39,739 bases of DNA from Thermodesulfobacteriota bacterium (lineage in GTDB: Bacteria; Desulfobacterota_D; UBA1144; Nemesobacterales; CSP1-2). The stretch covers positions 1 to 39,739 of the forward strand of contig DASWID010000033.1 of assembly GCA_036397855.1 (NCBI GenBank). Direction: 5' to 3'. Positions 7,397 to 14,202 of the stretch are shown one piece after another (the stretch's first letter is position 1; every line of letters starts with the position of its first letter). The notes under the pieces are model-generated. The model saw nothing but the letters and a program-made list of their open reading frames with translations. It made no database searches and was not told the DNA's origin. Position numbers and translations under genes: made by a program.

Positions 7397-8889
7397 TATT
7401 TAACCACCAGTGATACCTGGAACTTTATGGTATTATTTACAGAAGGATTCGTTGAGTCCCTATTAACTTTTTCGAACTTTCCTGATTCAGCAAGAGCCTT
7501 CTCTATATTTGCGACTTCCTGATAAGAATCACAGCTTCCAATTATCCTAACTGTTTTATCATTCTCGAAGTCTATTTCGTCTACCGTTAAATTAATACCA
7601 CTGGGTATGCTCAAAGAAACATCCTTCAAAACCTCCAGTGGAGGGGTTTTTCCGACAACACCCTGCACCAACTCGAGCTTCCCGTTTATTTTGTTGAATT
7701 CGGACTCCAAAAATTCAACGGGCTTAGGAATAACTTTTATATCTGGAAACGCTTCTTTAACGTTTGCTTCAATTTCTTTTTCAATTCTATCGACCCTATC
7801 CTTGAGCTCAAAATAACTTGAGCCATGACGATAGAGCAAAAGAATTAGTATAATCGCCAGTAATACAGATGGCATGATAAACTTCTTTTTAAGTTCCTCA
7901 TCACTGCCAGTGTACTGGTATTCTCCCTTCCTGAAATTTAGACCACTCCTCTTAAGTGCACTGCCGTAGAGTGCGAGTGCGAATGATTGGACAAGCGTAG
8001 GTGAAGATAAACCTAACTCAGGAATAAATATCTGTCTAACCTCTTTATCGAGCATACCCTTTAAGTAATCTGAAATCCCCGGCATTAGGGACATTCCCCC
8101 AGACAGCAGCACAGTTTTAATATCTTCCTTTAACTCCATCTCAAAAAACTTAATCGTCTTTTTTATCTCTCCAAGCACAGTATTCAAAGATTCTTGAACA
8201 ATATTAGCATAATCCCCCACTAGACCTTCACGTTTTATGGACTCAGCATCATCATATGTCGCTCCAAGGATCTTGGATATGCTTTCCGTCACAAGATCCC
8301 CTGCTTTTGACGTTGATCTAGCACGTCTAATTCCCCCGCCGTCAAAAACAGAAAAATCAATTCGTGTGGCACCGATGTCAATAATAATAAGCGGCCTCTC
8401 CTTAGGCATATAACTTTCCAGTGCAGCCATTGCAACTGGACCATATGTTACAATCTTTGGATCTATTCCTTCTACCCTACACATATCAAGAAGGTCTTTC
8501 ATATGATCTTTTTCAAACATACACACCAATGCTTCTGCGTTGTTCCCCCTCTTGACGAGGTGATAGCCATGAACCTTATCATCTGGATCAAAAGTGGAGA
8601 CATTTTCTAATTCGAATCCGTAGACTTGATCTATCTTTTTAGGTTCGACAAATGGGAATTGAATTACCTTAATCGAGATAGGCTCAAAGGGAATGGCAGT
8701 AGCTACTTCATTCGTTGGTAATGAATTTTCAGAAAAAGCACTTCTCAAGTTATGTATATTGTTCTGATTAAAGAATTCAGATTTAAGAGTTAGGGATTGA
8801 ACTACCTCGAGATCCCTGAAGCCTCTCCTTATCAGAATAACTTTGGTAGTGTCTCTTCCTATATCTAGACCTATGAATTTCCCGTACAT
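7396..8889 (-). CDS. gspL: Type II secretion system protein GspL (actin-like ATPase fold plus periplasmic domain)
   Basis: 497 residues. Residues 1-310 form an actin-like fold: GLDIGRDTTK at 7-16 (phosphate 1), IIDIGATRIDFSVFDGG at about 169-185 (phosphate 2) and SGGMSLMPGI at 263-272 (adenosine). A membrane helix lies at about 337-353, then a coiled-coil and a ferredoxin-like periplasmic domain. This is PilM and PilN fused in one chain, as in GspL, which links the secretion ATPase GspE to the platform. Genes for gspC-K and the secretin are not in the window. The ATG at 8889 has only a weak ribosome site. Upstream neighbour is comF, 70 bases away on the same strand. Confidence 0.85.
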   Translation of the reverse strand: MYGKFIGLDIGRDTTKVILIRRGFRDLEVVQSLTLKSEFFNQNNIHNLRSAFSENSLPTNEVATAIPFEPISIKVIQFPFVEPKKIDQVYGFELENVSTFDPDDKVHGYHLVKRGNNAEALVCMFEKDHMKDLLDMCRVEGIDPKIVTYGPVAMAALESYMPKERPLIIIDIGATRIDFSVFDGGGIRRARSTSKAGDLVTESISKILGATYDDAESIKREGLVGDYANIVQESLNTVLGEIKKTIKFFEMELKEDIKTVLLSGGMSLMPGISDYLKGMLDKEVRQIFIPELGLSSPTLVQSFALALYGSALKRSGLNFRKGEYQYTGSDEELKKKFIMPSVLLAIILILLLYRHGSSYFELKDRVDRIEKEIEANVKEAFPDIKVIPKPVEFLESEFNKINGKLELVQGVVGKTPPLEVLKDVSLSIPSGINLTVDEIDFENDKTVRIIGSCDSYQEVANIEKALAESGKFEKVNRDSTNPSVNNTIKFQVSLVVK

Positions 8890-8959
8890 CGCTTAAGTAA
8901 ATTACTTAATCTTTCACATTAAATCTAGGGCAAGTAACTTAAAAAGTCAAACTGAGAAT

Positions 8960-9676
8960 CTAATTTATAGTTCGCATTAATGTCAAGACCTGCACTTTTA
9001 TAGCACTGGATTTGAGAAGTACACGCGTGCATTCATTCAATGTAGAGCCAGTCGTGAATACATCATCCAATATTAAAATCGATTTCCTACTTACCCTGCC
9101 AGTATCCTCTACGATGAATGCACCCCTCACGTTTCTCCTCCTTTCAGTTTCATTACCCATTTCATACTGAGGCTTGGTATCCTTTACCTTCTTCAACACG
9201 AACGGGTTAAAAGGAACTTTTATACCCTTAGCTAAATCTTTTGCCATGACAATAGACTGGTTAAATTCTCTAGTTCTTAGTTTGCTTATATGAAGTGGGA
9301 CTGTGACTATCAAATCTATGTCATCTAGGTCTTTTGGATAATGTTCTAGCAAAATCCTTGAGAGCACTCTTCCGAGACTTAACTTCCCATGGTATTTAAA
9401 TTTGTGGAGAATCTCCCTTAGCCAACCTTCATACAACGCTACCGAACGAGCCCTGCGAAAATGATAACTCCCTGTGAGACACTTTCCGCAAAGATGTTCA
9501 TCATAACGAATATCCTTTATTGAATTATCTAATCCAAATGGAAGACCGCACCTTGAGCATATTTTTCTCCCGCCGATTAACCTAATATTCGATAAGCAAA
9601 AGTCGCATATTATATTTTCTCTCGACGGGGAATTACAAGAGTAGCAGATTCGTGGAAATATTAGGTCTAATATCAT
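8960..9676 (-). CDS. comF: ComF family protein (phosphoribosyltransferase-like, DNA uptake)
   Basis: 238 residues. The N-terminus has a double zinc-ribbon with paired cysteines (CYSC, CDFC, CSRC, CGKC within about 11-83). The C-terminal half is a PRTase fold with the PRPP motif in ILILDDVFTTGSTLNE near residue 205. ComF helps pull single-stranded DNA inward during natural transformation and is also widespread in bacteria without known competence, so the role here is by family. It lies 29 bases downstream of dnaN and just before gspL. The ATG at 9676 has no close ribosome site. Confidence 0.9.
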   Translation of the reverse strand: MILDLIFPRICYSCNSPSRENIICDFCLSNIRLIGGRKICSRCGLPFGLDNSIKDIRYDEHLCGKCLTGSYHFRRARSVALYEGWLREILHKFKYHGKLSLGRVLSRILLEHYPKDLDDIDLIVTVPLHISKLRTREFNQSIVMAKDLAKGIKVPFNPFVLKKVKDTKPQYEMGNETERRRNVRGAFIVEDTGRVSRKSILILDDVFTTGSTLNECTRVLLKSSAIKVQVLTLMRTIN

Positions 9677-9705
9677 TCTATGAGAGTGCCTTCTTTACTA
9701 CTATA

Positions 9706-10806
9706 TTATACTCTCATTGGCATGACAACGGACAGGTAATGTTCGTCGCCCATAGGTTTTATTACTGCCGGACTAAGTTCGTCGCTTAACCCGAATTCAA
9801 CCTTTTCCTCCGATATGACTTCGAGAATGTCCATCAGGTATCTTGCGTTAAATCCGAGCTCAATCTCTTCACCTGAATAGTCAACAGATATTACCTCTTT
9901 TGCTTCTCCAACCTCCGGGGAGACAGAAAGCAATGTCATTTCATTCTTGTTAATGCTTAGCTTAACACTCTTTGTCTTTTCAGAGGATAGTATAGATACC
10001 CTCCTAAGAGCGTTCAAAAGCTCCTCTCGCCCTAATTCAAAATTTGTCTTTGTGGACTTGGGAATCACCTGGTTATAATCGGGAAAATCTGCGTCGACAA
10101 GCCTCACGATCAGACTTATACCGTCACCCATAGCTACAAAAAAGTTTTTTTCACACCCAATCTTAACCACTTCTCCGAGCTTAAGCACTTTTCTAAACTC
10201 GGATACTCCCTTTTTGGGGACCACCACATTTTTCTGAAGCTTTATCTCCGTGCTCAAGTCACTTTCTACGATAGAAAGCCTATGACCGTCGGTAGCAGCT
10301 AGTTTAAGATTGCTTTCACCATTTTTCTCAAAGTAAATTCCCGCCAGGTTACGTCTCAGGTCATCAGGCGACACTGCGAAAATTGTCTTTGAAATCATGT
10401 CCTCAATCTTAGAACTTTGTGCTGAGAAAAGATGATCAGACGAAAATTGAGGAATCACGGGAAAATCATCGCTTGGAAGACCCGCAATTTTAAACGTCGT
10501 CGACGGAGATCTAAGCTCGACCCAATGATTCCCAATCTCTTCGATTTCGATCACTCCCGACGGCAGTTCATGCACGATCTCGTACAACTTTCTGGCCGGA
10601 AGTGATAAACTACCCACTTTGGACACCTCTGCATCACAATGAGCGATCATTGTTGTTTCAAGATCCGTGACGGTTAGCTCCAAAGCCTCTTTTGAAGCAT
10701 TAATAAGCACATGTGAAAGTACCGGCATGGTTGCGCGCCGTTCAGCAATTCCTTGAATTAGTGCAAGCTTCTCCGAGAGTTTCGATATATCAACCTTCAG
10801 TTTCAT
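9706..10806 (-). CDS. dnaN: DNA polymerase III beta sliding clamp
   Basis: 366 residues, normal for the ring-shaped processivity clamp that tethers DNA polymerase III and binds other replication proteins. Three repeated domains of about 120 residues can be followed; AATDGHRLSIVES in domain 2 and the closing SVVMPMRV at the C-terminus, part of the client-binding pocket, are hallmarks. The ATG at 10806 has TAGGAG eight bases upstream. It follows dnaA across a 217-base gap that contains the origin core; its ribosome site lies inside the AT-rich stretch next to the DnaA-trios. Confidence 0.97.
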   Translation of the reverse strand: MKLKVDISKLSEKLALIQGIAERRATMPVLSHVLINASKEALELTVTDLETTMIAHCDAEVSKVGSLSLPARKLYEIVHELPSGVIEIEEIGNHWVELRSPSTTFKIAGLPSDDFPVIPQFSSDHLFSAQSSKIEDMISKTIFAVSPDDLRRNLAGIYFEKNGESNLKLAATDGHRLSIVESDLSTEIKLQKNVVVPKKGVSEFRKVLKLGEVVKIGCEKNFFVAMGDGISLIVRLVDADFPDYNQVIPKSTKTNFELGREELLNALRRVSILSSEKTKSVKLSINKNEMTLLSVSPEVGEAKEVISVDYSGEEIELGFNARYLMDILEVISEEKVEFGLSDELSPAVIKPMGDEHYLSVVMPMRV

Positions 10807-10850
10807 TATTATTACTCCTAGTAAGATTTATTTAATATAATAAGTTAACG

Positions 10851-10865
10851 TAGTAGTAATAGTAG
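10851..10865 (+). promoter_or_regulatory. DnaA-trio array (five triplets) of the origin unwinding site
   Basis: TAG-TAG-TAA-TAG-TAG on the plus strand, which is 3'-GAT repeats read the other way, the single-strand DnaA-binding motif. GGC follows at 10866-10868 and the perfect DnaA box begins 10 bases later, in the orientation needed for DnaA loading toward the AT-rich side. Confidence 0.8.
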
Positions 10866-10877
10866 GGCATGTTAAAT

Positions 10878-10886
10878 TGTGGATAA
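10878..10886 (-). promoter_or_regulatory. Perfect DnaA box
   Basis: TTATCCACA on the minus strand, exact match to the consensus 9-mer. It is the box nearest the DnaA-trios and is the likely anchor for the initiator filament. Confidence 0.85.
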
Positions 10887-11023
10887 GTAACTTAACCCCC
10901 TAGCTATAAATATATTTTACTGTTGATAACCCTGTTGAGTTTATTGCTAACTTATAAACATATATCCACAATCTTTTGGACAACTTAGGTTTCCACACGT
11001 CGTCCCACAGCTCTATCAACATA

Positions 11024-12532
11024 TTATCCACTCCTAAGCGTTTCGATCTTCCTTGATACTGCATTAATGGTATTCTTGAGAGTCAAATCTTTCCCCATCA
11101 ATGACTCTATTTTCCTGACGGCATGTATCACTGTCGAATGATCTTTCCCTCCAAACTTCTCACCAATTTCGGGGAAAGATGCACCAGTATATCTTCTGGC
11201 GAAAAACATTGCAATTTGCCTTGGCATAGCAATATTTTTTTGTTTCTTGACAGATTTAAGATCTTGTATCTTGACGCCAAAATAGTTGGCTACCTCCTTT
11301 TGAATGCTCTCGATACTTAGAATTCCCCTGTCATGTTCCTTTATTATATTTTTCAATACCTCTTTTACAAGATCCATTGTAATTTCAGAATTTAAGAGCT
11401 TTGCATACGCTATAATGTTGATGAGTGTTCCTTCGAGTTCTCTGATGTTAGAAATGATGTTTTGTGATATAAATATGGCTACTTCATTAGGAAGCACTAC
11501 ACCTTCGGATTCAGCTTTTTTCTTAACTATTGCGACTCTGGTTTCTGTCTCGGGCGGTTGTATGTCAGTAATTAGCCCCCATTCAAATCTAGATCTAAGT
11601 CGCTCTTCGAGATAAGACATATCCTTTGGTGATTTATCACTGGTAAGTACGATCTGCTTTTTTGACTCATATAGGGTATTAAATGTATGAAAAAACTCTT
11701 CCTGTGTGCTTTCTTTTCCTGCTATGAACTGGATATCGTCAATCAGCACTACATCACAACCAAACCTATACTTGTTTCTAAACTCCTGCATTTTATTGGA
11801 CTTAATGCTGTTTATTACTTCGTTCGTGAAGTGCTCCGCCGATATACAGCAAATCCTTGCCATATGTGATGTGTTTTTTAGAATATAATTACCGATCGCG
11901 TTGATCAGATGTGTTTTACCCAATCCCACACCGCCGTAAATGAAAAGTGGGTTGTAGGCTTCGGCAGGCTTGCTTGCGACGGCTGTTGAAGCAGCATGGG
12001 CAAACTGGTTGCTCGGCCCCACTATGAATTTTTCAAATGTGTACTTAGGGCTGAGAAAACCTGTATAAAGTGTGTCAATTCTGCTTGTTGGAATGTTTGA
12101 ATCATCCTTCTTTTTGTCGACTGCCTTAGGAACGTCGGTTTCAGCTATGATTTGAACATCAAGTTTTTTCTCGTAGACCTCGTTTACAGTTTCAATGATG
12201 AAATCCTTATAATGTGTGATTATCCAGTCTCTTTCGAAGTCACTATTTGCCTTTAACGTTATGGTTGTCTGTGTTTCGGATATAAGTTTGAGTGGGGCAA
12301 ACCAAAAAAATACCTGGGGATTAGATTTCTTGCGGATTCTTTCAAGTACATCTTGCCATGAAAATTTATCTATTTCCTCAGAGTTATCCAACGCTGTGTC
12401 TTGTGTTTGTGATTCCATGGCCTGGGATTCGGAAGCGTTTAAGGGTAATTCTATTCCACCGTGAGTAATATCATCATCTTGATAATTTATGAGAGATTTG
12501 AGGTTTCGCCCGAGGGTTTTAGCTTTTGCCAA
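11024..12532 (-). CDS. dnaA: Chromosomal replication initiator DnaA
   Basis: An AAA+ protein that binds DnaA boxes and melts the origin. Domain I (about 57-125) contains SWQDVLERIRKK and FWFAPLKLIS; AAA+ domain III has Walker A GGVGLGKT at 201-208 ending and Walker B VVLIDDIQF; domain IV ends with the box-binding GGKDHSTVIHAV. At 502 residues it is longer than usual because about 55 residues precede domain I. The start is TTG at 12532, seven bases behind GGAGG; an overlapping ATG closer to that site opens only a six-codon frame. An internal ATG at 12418 would remove most of the extension but has a poor ribosome site. Confidence 0.97.
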   Translation of the reverse strand: MAKAKTLGRNLKSLINYQDDDITHGGIELPLNASESQAMESQTQDTALDNSEEIDKFSWQDVLERIRKKSNPQVFFWFAPLKLISETQTTITLKANSDFERDWIITHYKDFIIETVNEVYEKKLDVQIIAETDVPKAVDKKKDDSNIPTSRIDTLYTGFLSPKYTFEKFIVGPSNQFAHAASTAVASKPAEAYNPLFIYGGVGLGKTHLINAIGNYILKNTSHMARICCISAEHFTNEVINSIKSNKMQEFRNKYRFGCDVVLIDDIQFIAGKESTQEEFFHTFNTLYESKKQIVLTSDKSPKDMSYLEERLRSRFEWGLITDIQPPETETRVAIVKKKAESEGVVLPNEVAIFISQNIISNIRELEGTLINIIAYAKLLNSEITMDLVKEVLKNIIKEHDRGILSIESIQKEVANYFGVKIQDLKSVKKQKNIAMPRQIAMFFARRYTGASFPEIGEKFGGKDHSTVIHAVRKIESLMGKDLTLKNTINAVSRKIETLRSG

Positions 12533-12546
12533 TATTCATCCTCCAT

Positions 12547-12564
12547 GGCGGTGGGAAGACCGCC
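12547..12564 (-). promoter_or_regulatory. GC-rich hairpin in the dnaA leader, next to the ribosome site
   Basis: GGCGGT and ACCGCC form a 6-bp stem around a six-base loop in the dnaA mRNA leader, ending three bases before the GGAGG ribosome site. Such a stem could affect ribosome access; this is inference. Confidence 0.35.
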
Positions 12565-12639
12565 CTAAATTTCAACAAAAAGGCCACTCTAAACTGCAAA
12601 AATTTTAAGTTTTACCCCACCAAAGATAGTGTGAAGGTT

Positions 12640-12669
12640 ATGCTAACAGAAACCCGAAATATTTGTCAA
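12640..12669 (-). promoter_or_regulatory. Candidate dnaA promoter
   Basis: Minus strand: perfect -35 TTGACA at 12664-12669, 18-base spacer, -10 TAGCAT at 12640-12645 with the TGn extension (TGTTAGCAT). It gives a leader of about 100 bases that includes the hairpin at 12547-12564. Confidence 0.5.
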
Positions 12670-12754
12670 GGTTTTTTTAAAAATGTAATGATGCAAGTTA
12701 GTTACGAAGTCACTTTTTTAAAAATGGAGTTCTTTTTTTTTCTCTTCTGGGAGG

Positions 12755-12778
12755 ACCTATGTAGGTGAAAGTCACCTA
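12755..12778. promoter_or_regulatory. Nested inverted repeats upstream of dnaA
   Basis: ACCTA-TG-TAGGT (12755-12766) overlaps TAGGTGA-AAG-TCACCTA (12762-12778), so the middle arm can pair with either side. It could be an operator or a pair of exclusive hairpins. The remainder of 12790-13178 shows no gene and no consensus DnaA box. Confidence 0.35.
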
Positions 12779-13178
12779 AGTCACAGGCTTCATTGAAGAA
12801 AAGCATGATGAGATTTTTTGTAAAAAAATAAAAGAGTGTGAAGGATCAATATCTAAAGCAAAATTTTCACTTTTTTGACCTTAAAAGCCTTATCCTTAAC
12901 ACCTCACAATATCGTCTAGGGATCAACTGGGCAAATCCAGTACACAGAATTTAGCGACTGTGAATCATCTTCTTTTTCTCTTGGGACTCATAGCTACTCC
13001 AATTCATGAGATGCAAATTAAGGGCAGGCCACTGAAGGGTTTTTCATTGAGATCAACTTCCTTCTAAGCAAGGCTTAGGATTTATTTATGACCTTTCAAT
13101 TAGGTAAAGTAAATCAAATGAAAAAAACTTTCCTTTTAGGTTTTGAGTTGCTTTTACGTCCCACTAACCATAGATTGT

Positions 13179-14165
13179 TCACTTAAGGTAGGGGATAATC
13201 AAGAATCCTATGGAAGCAGGTAGCCAGAATGAGATGACACGGTAGGTAAGAATAACTGTAACACTTATGGGGTCTGGCACTCCAAGGCTGTCATACATAG
13301 CTGCCATTGAGCCTTCTACAATACCTACACCTCCAGGCAAGAAGGTTACTTTGCCTAAAAGTTGAGGCAACCCATAACCAAGTAATAATATGCCTGGCCC
13401 AACTGCATGACCGGCTGCGACAAAAAGGAAATAAAGTGTCAACATATCGAATGCGATGTTGAGAAATGCACCCAGAGAGGGACCTTGCCAACCGCCGACT
13501 CTTAAGACTTCGTATGCGCTAAATAGTTGTTTCATTGTGCGATTGATCCTCGAAGAATCAAATGGTCTGTGTCGAAAAGACGCCCAGGAATTAGCGATCC
13601 ATGTAACAAGCTTTGTTATTCGCAGGCGATTATGTATGCCCCATAGCAATAACCCGATTATCAGACAAAATATCATCAATATTATACTAAAGCTAAGAGC
13701 AAGCCATGTCGAAAGCCTATGTACTATTAATAGGTAGAGCAGGCCAACAAATGAAACAAGTATCAAAGCAACATTGTTAAACATGGTCGGGAGCCATCCA
13801 GCCAAGATAGCACCCTCGGCACTGACACCATGACTGTGTACCCATCGATAAGTTGCTGCTGCGTTGCCTATTAACCCGCCAGCTACCAATCCAATGCTTG
13901 ATGCGGCAGTAGCGATTAGTGTGCTAGATGAAATAGACATATGTTGACCTGCAACGGCAATTATTGATTTCAGGAGATATCCATTGCCTATGTAACTTAG
14001 GATTTGGGCTACAAGTGCTATTGCAACAGCCCACAATATAATATGTTTAACTACTTGGAACATTCTTTCGAGTGTTGTGAGTTGAGGTAGCATAAGATGT
14101 ACAGCGAGCCCTAGTAAGAGGAGTGGTACGAGGTATCGCCACACGCGGACTGTCAATTCTGGCAT
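13179..14165 (-). CDS. YbhN/AglD-type flippase-like integral membrane protein (LPG_synthase_TM family)
   Basis: 328 residues with about eight hydrophobic helices across the whole length. The C-terminal FLPGGVGIVEGSMAAMYDSLGVP followed by VILTYRVISFWLP is the signature of the UPF0104/YbhN family, the membrane half shared with MprF-type lysylphosphatidylglycerol synthases; there is no soluble synthase domain. Members are thought to move or handle lipids or lipid-linked sugars, but the substrate here cannot be told. The ATG at 14165 has no clear ribosome site. It lies 37 bases downstream of the Mg-type P-ATPase gene on the same strand. Confidence 0.82.
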   Translation of the reverse strand: MPELTVRVWRYLVPLLLLGLAVHLMLPQLTTLERMFQVVKHIILWAVAIALVAQILSYIGNGYLLKSIIAVAGQHMSISSSTLIATAASSIGLVAGGLIGNAAATYRWVHSHGVSAEGAILAGWLPTMFNNVALILVSFVGLLYLLIVHRLSTWLALSFSIILMIFCLIIGLLLWGIHNRLRITKLVTWIANSWASFRHRPFDSSRINRTMKQLFSAYEVLRVGGWQGPSLGAFLNIAFDMLTLYFLFVAAGHAVGPGILLLGYGLPQLLGKVTFLPGGVGIVEGSMAAMYDSLGVPDPISVTVILTYRVISFWLPASIGFLIIPYLK

Positions 14166-14202
14166 TGAGAGAGATTTGGATAAGTCCTTTATTTTATTGT
14201 CT

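Larger units (their letters stand above)
10807..11023. other. oriC: Chromosomal replication origin (oriC) between dnaA and dnaN
   Basis: The gap holds a perfect DnaA box (TTATCCACA on the minus strand, 10878-10886) and near matches at 10921-10929 (minus, TTATCAACA), 10962-10970 (plus, ATATCCACA) and 11024-11032 (plus, TTATCCACT, over the dnaA stop). Reading the minus strand from the perfect box, 12 bases ending in GCC lead to CTACTATTACTACTA (10851-10865), then an AT-rich stretch to dnaN. That order, box, GC step, DnaA-trios, AT-rich DNA, is that of the B. subtilis basal unwinding system. Confidence 0.85.

Noticed and set aside
12533-13178. Second origin region upstream of dnaA
   Set aside because: The gap is AT-rich but has no consensus DnaA box, while the dnaA-dnaN gap has box and trios.
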